Shown here piece by piece: positions 1-6,612 of a DNA stretch of 8,342 nt. The position numbers were made by a program, and so were the translations under genes. The notes below the pieces were generated by a model. That model saw only the letters and a program-made list of their open reading frames with translations. It had not been told where the DNA came from and did no database searches. Origin of the DNA: JBOHCT01 sp050699055 (GTDB lineage: Bacteria > Actinomycetota > Actinomycetes > Streptosporangiales > JBOHCT01); the NCBI GenBank assembly GCA_050699055.1, contig JBOHCT010000190.1, positions 1-8,342 of the forward strand, in the 5' to 3' direction. Each line of letters starts with the position of its first letter. Positions within the stretch are counted from its first letter, which is position 1.

Positions 1-2
1 CG

Positions 3-1273
3 TACGCCGGCAACGGGGGCTTCGACGTGCGGCACTACGCGCTGAACCTCTCGTACAAACCCTCCACCCACCACCTCGCCGGCACCGCCGTCGTTTGCGC
101 GGTCGCGACCGAGAACCTCGACCGGTTCGATCTCGACCTGCGTCGGGACATGGCCGTCTCGCGGGTGACGGTCAACGGCCACCGGGCGCGGTACGCGCGC
201 AGCGGGCGACAGGAGCTGGTCATCACCCCGCGCCCGAAGCTGCACGCGGGACGCCCGTTCGCGGTCAGGGTGTCGTACGCGGGCAAGGCCGAGTCCGTCA
301 CCGATCCCGATGGGTCGTCCGAGGGCTGGATCCCCACCGACGACGGGGCGTTCGTGGTGGGGGAGCCGCAGGGCTCGCCATCCTGGTTCCCCTGCAGCGA
401 TCACCCGACGGACAAGGCGACGTTCACCACCCGTGTCAGGTCCCTGCGGGGAAAGAGGTGGTCGGCAACGGCCTGCTCGTCTCGCACCGGACCACGCACG
501 GCCACGAGACTTTCGTCTGGAACGAAGGCCATCCCATGGCGACGTACCTCGCCACCGTGGCCCTCGGCGATTTCCAGATCGAGCGGTCGCTGACACCGGA
601 CGGACTGCCGGTCTACGTCGCGCTCGACCCCCGAGAGGCGGCGAAGTCCGAGGACGTGGTGGCGAAGATTCCAGACATGATCGACTATTTCGACTCTGTC
701 TTCGGCCCTTACCCGTTCGAGTCGGCGGGGGCGATCGTCGACCACGCGCACTTCGTCGGCTACGCGCTGGAGACCCAGACCAAGCCGGTGTTCGACCGTG
801 CGCCGAGCGTCGGCACGCTGGCGCACGAGCTGGCCCACCAGTGGTACGGCGACAGCGTCTCGCTGGAGCGGTGGCAGGACATCTGGCTCAACGAGGGCTT
901 CGCCGAGTACGCCGCATGGCTGTACGGGGAGCACGTCGGGGGGTCGACGACGCGGCAGCGGTTCGACCGCCTCTACGCCACGCCCGCGAGCGACTCCGAC
1001 TTCTGGAACCCACCGTCCGGCGACCCGGGCGGCCCGGCGAAGCTCTTCTCCGGCTCGGTCTACCAGCGGGGTGCGATGACCCTGCAGGCCTTGCGTGACG
1101 AGGTCGGCGACGATGCGTTCTTCCAGATCCTCCACGCCTGGGCCAGCCAGCACGCGTACGGCAACGCGAACATCGCCGACTTCGTCGCGCTCGCCGAGAA
1201 GGCGTCGGGGCAGGACCTCGACCACTTCTTCGACGTCTGGCTCTACCAGCCGGGTAAGCCGACCTCCTGGTAG
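3..1273 (+). pseudogene. M1 family zinc metallopeptidase (aminopeptidase N-like), 5' end outside window, apparent frameshift near 440
   Basis: Zinc aminopeptidase of the gluzincin M1 family, expected to release N-terminal residues from peptides. Related actinomycete proteins are usually exported, but any signal peptide lies upstream of the window. Reading starts in the frame of base 3, giving YAGNGGFDVRHYALNLSYKP, the usual entry to the N-terminal beta domain of this family. Near base 440 the homology jumps to the frame of base 440: TFTTRVR is followed by VPAGKEVVGNG only if one base is missing around CAGGTCCC. The catalytic domain downstream is intact: GYALET substrate-binding motif (758-775), HELAH (824-838), and the zinc-ligand Glu in NEGFAEY (893-895), exactly 18 residues after the second His. 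A likely transition-state Tyr lies in VYQRGAM (1061-1063). About 420 residues are visible, so perhaps 40-60 are missing upstream. The break could be a real mutation or a sequencing error; the unbroken open frame and preserved motifs after it favour a recent lesion or an error. Confidence 0.8.
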
Positions 1274-1280
1274 GAGGCGA

Positions 1281-1304
1281 GGTTCCGGCTCGTAGGCCGG
1301 AGTC
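1281..1304 (+). terminator. Candidate hairpin terminator after the metallopeptidase gene
   Basis: Seven bases after the peptidase stop codon, 1281-1289 can pair with 1296-1304 around a 6-base loop (TCGTAG). The stem is nine pairs including two G-T wobbles, with a CCGGC/GCCGG core. There is no T-run, as is common for actinomycete hairpin terminators, so assignment rests on position and pairing only. Confidence 0.35.
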
Positions 1305-1316
1305 CTGGGGGCTGGG

Positions 1317-1349
1317 CCGCACCGGGACCGCACCGGGGCCGCACCGGGA
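1317..1349 (+). repeat. Three-copy 11-bp tandem repeat
   Basis: Three head-to-tail units CCGCACCGGG(A/G) occupy 1317-1327, 1328-1338 and 1339-1349, followed by a partial CCGG. Only the last base of the unit varies. The repeat lies in the spacer between the peptidase and amidase genes. The 11-bp period is close to one helical turn, so identical faces would line up, but no binding protein can be named. Slippage expansion is an equally good explanation. Confidence 0.6.
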
Positions 1350-1369
1350 CCGGCCTCGCTGTAGCGGCC

Positions 1370-1398
1370 TTGACGCCACGGGGTGCCGGGCGGATGGT
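1370..1398 (+). promoter_or_regulatory. Possible sigma-70-type promoter for the amidase gene
   Basis: TTGACG at 1370-1375 matches five of six bases of the -35 consensus. GATGGT at 1393-1398 follows after 17 bases but is a poor -10 match. Transcription would begin near 1405, giving a leader of about 27 bases before the amidase start. This is a weak, position-supported guess. Confidence 0.25.
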
Positions 1399-1431
1399 GA
1401 GCGGTGTCCGTCCGGTCCGAGGGGAGGCGTC

Positions 1432-2970
1432 ATGCCAATCGAGCCGCCAGGCCCACGAGAGATCACCCGGATCGCGCGAGCGTTCGGGCTCGACCTGAGC
1501 GACGACGAGCGCGACCGGTACGCCGCGCTGCTGCCGGCGTTCCTGGACCATCACCGCCGCCTGGACGAGCTCGCCGACACGCCGCTGCCGGTCGCGTACC
1601 CGCGCGTGCCCGGTCACCGGCCGGCGGCCGAGGACAACCCGCACCACGGGTGGGTCTGGCGCTGCCAGATCGACGGCTCCGGCGAGGGACCCCTCGCGGG
1701 CAAGCGGGTCGCGATCAAGGACAACATCGCCGTGGCCGGGATGCCGATGCTCAACGGCACGTCGGTGCTCGAGGGGTTCGCGCCTGGGGAGGATGCCACG
1801 GTCGTGACCCGGGTCCTCGACGCGGGCGGGGCGATCGTCGGCAAGACGGCCGTGCCGTCGCTCTGCTTCGACGGCGCCGGGGTCACCTGCTACCCGGAAC
1901 CGCAGCCGGCGAACCCCTACGACCCCGCGTACCTGCCCGGTGCCTCGTCCGCGGGCAACGCCGTCGTGCTCGTCACCGGCCAGGCAGACATCGCGATCGG
2001 CGGGGACCAGGGCGGCTCGGTACGCCTGCCGGCGTCCTGGAGCGGCTGCGTCGGGCACAAGCCGACCCACGGACTCGTGCCGTACACGGGGGCGTTCCCG
2101 ATCGAGCAGACCCTCGACCACCTCGGCCCGATGGCGCGTACGGTCGCGGACTGCGCGCTGCTGCTGGAGGTACTGGCCGGCCCGGATGGACTCGACCCGC
2201 GGCAGGTCGACGTGCGGACGCAGCGCTACACCGAGGGGCTCGACACCGGGCTCGAAGGGACGGTCGTCGGCGTGCTACGCGAGGGGTTCGGCATCGACGG
2301 CTTCTCCGAGCCCGATGTCGACGCGGCGGTGCGTGACGCCGCGGAGACCCTGGCCAAGGGCGGTGCCACGGTCGAGGAGGTCTCCGTGCCCATGCACAGA
2401 GACGGGCTCGCGATCTGGACCGCCATCGGGGTGGAGGGACCGACCGAGCTGATGGTGCGCGGCGACGGGCTCGGCACCAACTGGAAGGGTCACTACTCGA
2501 CGGCGCTGGTCGACGCGTACGGTCCGGCGCGCCGCGCGCGGGCCCACGACCTCGGTCCGACCGTCATCGCGACGGTGCTGCTCGGCGCGTACCTGTCCGA
2601 CCGCTACAACCACCACTACTACGCGAAGGCCCAGAACCTCGGCCGCGTCCTCGCCCAGCGCTACGACGAGGCGCTCGAGCAGGTCGACGCGCTGCTCCTG
2701 CCGACGACCGCGATGAAGGCCCTCCCGCGCCCGGAGAACCCGGCGCTCGAGGAGATCATCCAGGTCGCCATCGGCACCAACCTGCACAACACCACGCCGT
2801 TCGACGTCACCGGGCACCCCGCGATCAGCGTGCCGTGCGCGGTGTCCGAGGGCCTGCCGGTCGGCATGATGCTGGTCGGCCGGCGGTTCGACGACGCGAC
2901 CGTGCTGCGGGCCGGGAACGCGTACGAGCGTCTGCGCGGCCCTCTACCGGCGCCGTCCTCGCGGGGCTGA
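1432..2970 (+). CDS. Amidase signature family hydrolase (Rhodococcus-type enantioselective amidase)
   Basis: Cytoplasmic hydrolase expected to split carboxamides to carboxylic acid and ammonia. The 512-residue product has the Ser-cisSer-Lys triad of the amidase signature family: Lys96 in VAIKDN, cis-Ser172 in GASSAGN, and nucleophile Ser196 in GGDQGGSVR, with the expected 24-residue Ser-Ser spacing. The stretch HKPTHGLVPYTGAFPIEQT followed by LDHLGPMARTV is characteristic of the Rhodococcus nitrile-pathway amidases, which have a similar length (about 520 residues) and an N-terminal helical segment like residues 1-85 here. The start is fixed by GGGGAGG at 1421-1427, four bases before ATG. A usual GGSSGG loop is altered to GASSAG. 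No nitrile hydratase genes lie in the window, so the natural substrate is open: aromatic, aliphatic or amino-acid amides are all possible. GatA-type amidotransferase is unlikely because the motif pattern and gene context differ. Confidence 0.93.
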   Translation: MPIEPPGPREITRIARAFGLDLSDDERDRYAALLPAFLDHHRRLDELADTPLPVAYPRVPGHRPAAEDNPHHGWVWRCQIDGSGEGPLAGKRVAIKDNIAVAGMPMLNGTSVLEGFAPGEDATVVTRVLDAGGAIVGKTAVPSLCFDGAGVTCYPEPQPANPYDPAYLPGASSAGNAVVLVTGQADIAIGGDQGGSVRLPASWSGCVGHKPTHGLVPYTGAFPIEQTLDHLGPMARTVADCALLLEVLAGPDGLDPRQVDVRTQRYTEGLDTGLEGTVVGVLREGFGIDGFSEPDVDAAVRDAAETLAKGGATVEEVSVPMHRDGLAIWTAIGVEGPTELMVRGDGLGTNWKGHYSTALVDAYGPARRARAHDLGPTVIATVLLGAYLSDRYNHHYYAKAQNLGRVLAQRYDEALEQVDALLLPTTAMKALPRPENPALEEIIQVAIGTNLHNTTPFDVTGHPAISVPCAVSEGLPVGMMLVGRRFDDATVLRAGNAYERLRGPLPAPSSRG

Positions 2971-3046
2971 CCGGCGGCGGGCGCAACGCCGGCGGTGGCG
3001 ATACCGCAGGTGCTCCGCTGCGGGCTGTTCGTGCCCGGGGGGAGAT

Positions 3047-3063
3047 GACCACGGGACGTGGTC
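3047..3063. terminator. Candidate bidirectional hairpin between convergent genes
   Basis: GACCACG (3047-3053) pairs perfectly with CGTGGTC (3057-3063) around a three-base loop, about 77 bases past the amidase stop and 120 bases past the stop of the opposing oxidase gene. The stem reads the same on both strands, so it could end transcription from either side. There is no T-run. The rest of the 213-base gap (2971-3183) holds only a weaker GC stem (2971-2976 with 2987-2992) and no convincing gene. Confidence 0.35.
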
Positions 3064-3183
3064 GATGCGTCGGTCGTCCTCTGCGCGCGTCGGCGCGGCC
3101 ACCGCATTGTCACCAGTGATCCTGACGACATGGTCCGGTTGGACGAAACCGCCCCGATTGTCATGGTCTGACCTTTCGAAGGG

Positions 3184-4500
3184 CTACGGCTCCGCCGCGC
3201 CGAGGACGCGGTCGAGGTACGGGTTGGCGAATATGCCCTCCGGGTCGACCCGGCGCCGTAGCGCCGCGAAGTCGGCGAACCGCGGGTAGCGGGCCCGCAG
3301 TGCTTCCGCGTCGAGCCAGTGCAGCTTGCCCCAGTGCGGCCGGCCCCCAGCACTCGCCGCGATGTCCTGAACCGCGCGCAGGTACGGCTCGTACGGCAGC
3401 CGGTGGTACTGGTGCACAGCGACGTACGCCGTGTCTCGTCGGTAGGCGGTGGACAGCCAGATGTCGTCGGCGGCCGCCCACCGCACCTCGACGGGGAAGG
3501 GGATGCGGTGCTCGCTGCGTGCCGTCCAGCGGCGGATCTCGCGAACGACATCGACGACGACGTCTCGCGGGACCGCCCACTCGCTCTCGCGGAAGACGAC
3601 CCGCCGCGGCGAGGCGAAGACTCGGTACGACACGTCTGAGTACTCGCGGGCCCCGAGCAGCCGGGTGGCGAGCCGGTTGACGCGCGGCACGACGCTCGGT
3701 GCGCGGGTGCCGACGCGACAGGCCAGCCCGAGCGCGCCGTTGGAGACGATCTCGTCGTCGAGCCAGTACCGCCAGCGGGGCACTGGACGCAGCGGCTCGC
3801 CGGGCGGGACGCGGTCGTTGCGCTTGGTCAGTACCGACGAGCTGTAAGGGAACCAGTAGAACTCGAAGTGGTCGGCCGCGTCGGCCAGCTCATCGGCGCG
3901 TTCGAGCACCTCCTCGAGCGGCATCGGCCGCTCGGCCGCGTGCAGCACGAACGCGGGCACACACCGCAGTGTCACCGCGGTGATCACGCCGAGGGCGCCG
4001 AGCCCGATCCGTGCCGCGGCGAACAGGTCGGGCCGCTCGTCCGCGGAGCACCGCACGAGCGACCCGTCGGCCAGCACGATCTCCAGCCCGTGGACCTGGG
4101 TGGCCAGCCCGCCGAGCCGCGTCCCCGTGCCGTGGGTGCCGGTCGAGATGGCGCCGGCGATGGTCTGCCTGTCGATGTCGCCGAGGTTCTCCATCGCGAG
4201 GCCGTGGGCGTCGAGGAGCGGCGCGAGCCGGTGCAGCGGCATCCCGGCCTCGACGGTGACGAGCCCGGAGTCGCGGTCGGCGCGGACGATCCGGTTCATC
4301 CGGTCGAGCCGCAGCATGACGCCGTCGGTCACCGAGGCGCCGGTGAACGAGTGACCGGACCCGGCGGGCTTGACCGGTAGCCCGTCGCGGGCCGCACGCT
4401 TGACCGTGCCGGCAACGTCCTCGCCCCTCGTCGACCACTCGACCCGCACCGGTCTGGCCTCCTGGGTCCTCGCCCAGTTGCGCCACACGGGTTCGTCCAC
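3184..4500 (-). CDS. FAD-linked oxidase, D-arabinono-1,4-lactone oxidase-like (aldonolactone oxidase family)
   Basis: Flavoenzyme of the VAO superfamily; relatives oxidise aldono-1,4-lactones or polyols, using oxygen or another acceptor. The 438-residue product starts with a FAD-binding PCMH-type domain (about 15-185). PAGSGHSFT carries His50, the position that bears covalent 8-alpha-histidyl FAD in gulonolactone, arabinonolactone and alditol oxidases. TIAGAISTGTHGTGTRLGG (113-131) is the typical FAD pyrophosphate-contact segment. The C-terminal ALO domain has the conserved Glu338-x-Arg340 pair in PVEVRW and the HWGK motif at 389-392. No signal peptide or membrane span is seen, so it is probably cytoplasmic. 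ATG at 4500 is preceded by GAGGAG nine bases upstream (4515-4510). It lies 33 bases after the TetR stop on the same strand, so the two are probably co-transcribed. Alditol oxidase or another member of the family is the main alternative; the substrate is unknown. Confidence 0.88.
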   Translation of the reverse strand: MDEPVWRNWARTQEARPVRVEWSTRGEDVAGTVKRAARDGLPVKPAGSGHSFTGASVTDGVMLRLDRMNRIVRADRDSGLVTVEAGMPLHRLAPLLDAHGLAMENLGDIDRQTIAGAISTGTHGTGTRLGGLATQVHGLEIVLADGSLVRCSADERPDLFAAARIGLGALGVITAVTLRCVPAFVLHAAERPMPLEEVLERADELADAADHFEFYWFPYSSSVLTKRNDRVPPGEPLRPVPRWRYWLDDEIVSNGALGLACRVGTRAPSVVPRVNRLATRLLGAREYSDVSYRVFASPRRVVFRESEWAVPRDVVVDVVREIRRWTARSEHRIPFPVEVRWAAADDIWLSTAYRRDTAYVAVHQYHRLPYEPYLRAVQDIAASAGGRPHWGKLHWLDAEALRARYPRFADFAALRRRVDPEGIFANPYLDRVLGAAEP

Positions 4501-4533
4501 CGGCTCGTGCTCCTCTCGTATCAGGCTCTCGGG

Positions 4534-5148
4534 TCAGGCCGTACGGCGTGAGCGGCCCGGCGCGGCCAGTGTGGCGATCGCGGCGCCGAAGGCGTCGAGG
4601 GTTCCTGTCACCTGCTCGCTGTCGTGGTCGGCGAGCCAGCTGAGCGTCAGCCCGTCCAGCACTGTGATCACCATGCGCGCCACCACCGGCAGCGGTACCG
4701 ACCAGGTCACGCCCGCATGCTCGCCGAGGTCGGTGAGGAACGCGGTCGCCGCGGCGAGGTACCGCTCGTACTGGTACGCCGCGAGGTGTTCGAGCCCGGG
4801 GGTCCGCAGCGCGTATTGGGTGAGCTCATAGGTGATCTGGTGGCGTCCCGGCTCGGCCTCCACCAGAGACCAGTAGGCACGGGTGCCCTCGCGGATCGCG
4901 GAGCGGACGTCCTCGCCGGGCCGCAGCGTGACCTCCACGGCGTCGAGTATCCGCTCGACACTGGCGACGACGACCTCGCCGAGCAGCTCTTCCTTGGCGC
5001 GAAAGCAGTAGTGGAACGAGGCCAGCGGCATGTCGGCCTCGGCGACGATCGCTCGTGTCGTCGCGGCGGCCACCCCGTCGCGCACCATGACCCGCAGCGC
5101 CGCCTCGACCAGCGCACGGCGGCGTTCGGCGGCCGGTATCCGAGCCAT
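4534..5148 (-). CDS. TetR/AcrR family transcriptional regulator
   Basis: Dimeric DNA-binding regulator, usually a repressor released by a small ligand. The 204-residue product has an N-terminal TetR helix-turn-helix domain (about 7-55): an opening helix RRRALVEAALRVMVRDG, then TTRAIVAEADMPLASFHYCF as the recognition unit and the usual K(E/D)ELL cap. Residues 65-200 form the helical ligand/dimer domain, where sequence conservation is low. The start ATG (5148) has only a modest GGGGTG upstream. It is transcribed away from the MFS transporter and toward the flavin oxidase, 33 bases ahead of it. A strong palindrome lies 36-55 bases upstream of the start, which suggests autoregulation plus control of the divergent transporter operon. 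The inducer cannot be inferred, though a substrate of the neighbouring enzymes is the obvious candidate. Confidence 0.9.
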   Translation of the reverse strand: MARIPAAERRRALVEAALRVMVRDGVAAATTRAIVAEADMPLASFHYCFRAKEELLGEVVVASVERILDAVEVTLRPGEDVRSAIREGTRAYWSLVEAEPGRHQITYELTQYALRTPGLEHLAAYQYERYLAAATAFLTDLGEHAGVTWSVPLPVVARMVITVLDGLTLSWLADHDSEQVTGTLDAFGAAIATLAAPGRSRRTA

Positions 5149-5169
5149 CGATCACCCCGCGGGTCGCTC

Positions 5170-5179
5170 TTGGCGCCAA
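5170..5179. promoter_or_regulatory. Perfect 10-bp palindrome TTGGCGCCAA in the divergent promoter region
   Basis: TTGGCGCCAA is exactly symmetric and ends five bases before the larger palindrome at 5184. It lies 22-31 bases upstream of the TetR start, where a regulator or RNA polymerase would make contact. It may be a second protein-binding site or chance in GC-rich DNA. Confidence 0.3.
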
Positions 5180-5183
5180 CCTT

Positions 5184-5203
5184 ACTTGGTCACTTGACCC
5201 AGT
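5184..5203. promoter_or_regulatory. Probable TetR operator (20-bp palindrome)
   Basis: ACTTGGTCACTTGACCCAGT consists of half-sites ACTTGGTCA (5184-5192) and TGACCCAGT (5195-5203) that are reverse complements at eight of nine positions, around a CT centre. The inner core GGTCA-CT-TGACC is perfect. Size and symmetry fit a TetR dimer site, and it lies in the only divergent intergenic region of the window, between the TetR gene and the MFS gene. TTGACC at 5194-5199 also resembles a -35 element facing the transporter, though no good -10 follows at 16-18 bases. On the opposite strand TAAGGT (5184-5179) could be a -10 for the TetR gene, but its -35 is poor. Binding would plausibly block both directions. 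Confidence 0.65.
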
Positions 5204-5220
5204 CGTGCGTACCGGTTCAT

Positions 5221-5258
5221 CCTCGTCTCATCCGCGCCGGCGGAGCGCGGGTGCGAGG
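5221..5258 (+). promoter_or_regulatory. Leader hairpin upstream of the MFS gene
   Basis: CCTCG (5221-5225) pairs with CGAGG (5254-5258), and after a three-base bulge 5229-5237 pairs with 5245-5253 (nine pairs including one wobble) around a 7-base loop. It lies 47-85 bases before the transporter start and downstream of the operator, so it would be in the transporter mRNA leader. It may affect mRNA stability or transcription elongation. GC-rich DNA makes such stems common, so function is uncertain. Confidence 0.35.
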
Positions 5259-5305
5259 CGACCTTCCAACGCGACCCCCACCCGCGGTCGACCCGGGAGA
5301 GGACG

Positions 5306-6610
5306 GTGTCCGTGGCTGGCAGTATCCGGCCCGCATCGGACCCACGGGGGAACCGCTGGCCGCTGCTGATCGCGTACGCTGCCGTCGCCGCGGCCACCCA
5401 GATGCTCTGGCTCACCTTCGCTCCCGTGACGACCGTGGCCGCCCGGCGTTACGGGGTTTCTGTCGAGGCCATCGGGTGGCTGTCCGAGATCTTCCCGCTG
5501 CTGTACGTCCTCCTCGCGCTGCCCGCGGGCGCGGTCCTCGACCGCTGGTTCCGCCCGGGGCTCGCGGCGGGTGGGGCGCTGACCGCTGCCGGCGGCCTGC
5601 TGCGCCTGGCCGGCGGGGTCGGCTGGGTATTCGCGGGCCAGATCCTCGTCGCGGTGGCCCAGCCGCTCGTCCTCAACGCGGTCACGAAGGTGGCGGGCAC
5701 GTACCTGGCCGAGCGCCACCGCCCGCAGGGGATCGCCCTCGGCTCGGCAGGGCTCTTCGCGGGCATGGTGGTCGCCCTCGTCCTCGGCGCGGGCCTCGGT
5801 GATCGGCTGCCGCTCCTGCTTCTCGTGGAGGGCCTGGCCGCGCCCGCCGCCGTGCTCTGGCTGCTCGTCGCGCTCCGCCGCCCCGGCGCGTACCCGGCGC
5901 CGCCGGTGGCGGCGGGGGTACGCGCGCTCCGTTCGCTCGTCGGCGATCCGCCCGTCCGCGTGCTGTGCGTGCTCGTCTTCCTCGGTTTCGGGGTGTTCAT
6001 CGCGGTGACGACCTGGCTGCAGCCGCTGCTGCGCCCTGCCGGCGTCACGCCGACAGGTGCCGGCACCCTGCTCGCGGTGCTGGTCGTCGCCGGTGTCGTG
6101 GGCTCGTCCGTGCTGCCCGGCCTGATGGCGGCCAGGCGCCGCGAGGCCGCGTTCATCTCCGTCGCCGCGTTGGTCACGGTGGCGGGCTGCGGCGTTCTCG
6201 CGGTCGCACCCGGGCTCGTCTCGGGAGTGATCGTGTTGGCGCTCGTCGGGCTGCTGCTGCTTGCGACCCTGCCGGTGGTGCTCGAGCTGGTGGAACGCAG
6301 GGCCGGGCCCGCCGCCGCGACCGGCGCCGCCCTGATGTGGCTGTTCGGAAACGCGGGCGGCCTTGTCGTCGCCCTGCTGGTACAGACGCTGGTCAACCGT
6401 CCCACAGCGGCGTTCGTCCTGTTGGCCGTCGTCGCGGGCGCGACGACGGTCGTGTCGCGGACGCCGGCCCTGACCCGCGTCCATGCCGGCCGTACGCCGG
6501 GGGACACAGGTCCCGAGGGCCCCACCTCCGCCGATCTTGAGGATATCGGTGGGTTACCCGCGGGTAAGTGCCCGATAACTTCAAGATCGGCGCTGAAGGG
6601 AGTGAGGTGA
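5306..6610 (+). CDS. MFS transporter
   Basis: Integral membrane carrier of the major facilitator superfamily. The 434-residue product shows about twelve hydrophobic segments between residues 18 and 386, split by a central loop near 190-215. LSEIFPLLYVLLALPAGAVL followed by DRWFR (59-83) is the TM2-loop2/3 region with a motif A-like end. The TM1 segment TQMLWLTFAPVT and the WLS..Y...P...LDR pattern recall the FLVCR/SLC49-like branch, a resemblance from memory only. The start is GTG at 5306 with GGGAG six bases upstream; GTG at 5312 is nearly as good. The last membrane span ends near residue 386, and the polar tail that follows is odd: residues 408-429 are encoded by a 64-bp palindrome. The stop is two bases before the next start, so the pair is probably one operon. 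Divergence from a TetR gene suggests repression by that protein. Direction of transport and substrate are unknown. Confidence 0.88.
   Translation: MSVAGSIRPASDPRGNRWPLLIAYAAVAAATQMLWLTFAPVTTVAARRYGVSVEAIGWLSEIFPLLYVLLALPAGAVLDRWFRPGLAAGGALTAAGGLLRLAGGVGWVFAGQILVAVAQPLVLNAVTKVAGTYLAERHRPQGIALGSAGLFAGMVVALVLGAGLGDRLPLLLLVEGLAAPAAVLWLLVALRRPGAYPAPPVAAGVRALRSLVGDPPVRVLCVLVFLGFGVFIAVTTWLQPLLRPAGVTPTGAGTLLAVLVVAGVVGSSVLPGLMAARRREAAFISVAALVTVAGCGVLAVAPGLVSGVIVLALVGLLLLATLPVVLELVERRAGPAAATGAALMWLFGNAGGLVVALLVQTLVNRPTAAFVLLAVVAGATTVVSRTPALTRVHAGRTPGDTGPEGPTSADLEDIGGLPAGKCPITSRSALKGVR
6529..6592. repeat. 64-bp near-perfect palindrome at the 3' end of the MFS gene
   Basis: Two 32-base halves are reverse complements at 26 positions about a centre between 6560 and 6561. 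The outer 12 bp (CGCCGATCTTGA, 6529-6540, with 6581-6592) are perfect. TATCGG (6544-6549) pairs with CCGATA (6572-6577). The core TTACCCGCGGGTAA (6554-6567) is perfect. Two of the six mismatches would be G-U pairs in RNA. It is entirely inside the last codons of the transporter gene, and ends four bases before the AAGGGAG of the next gene. It could be a dispersed palindromic repeat that inserted in frame, or an intra-operon RNA hairpin controlling the next gene. No second copy is present in the window. Confidence 0.85.
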
Positions 6611-6612
6611 GG

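Noticed and set aside
440..450. Programmed -1 frameshift in the peptidase gene
   Set aside because: No slippery heptamer of the X-XXY-YYZ type is present at the switch (CAGGTCCC), and the family does not use recoding, so mutation or sequencing error is more likely.
1243..2121. Open frame of 292 codons on the minus strand over the amidase
   Set aside because: Arg/Gly/Val/Asp-rich shadow of the amidase, with no recognisable domain.
1404..2336. Open frame of 310 codons on the plus strand overlapping the amidase start
   Set aside because: Composition is Arg/Pro/Gly-rich and the amidase frame with its intact triad and good ribosome binding site explains this region.
4538..4547. Perfect palindrome GCCGTACGGC near the TetR stop codon
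   Set aside because: Inside coding sequence, only 10 bp and GC-rich; chance is the simplest explanation.
6568..6612. Alternative upstream ATG for the PLP enzyme at 6568
   Set aside because: It lies inside the palindrome and the transporter coding region, lacks a ribosome binding site and adds residues (MPDNFKIGAEGSEVR) with no family support; ATG at 6613 has AAGGGAG at good spacing.
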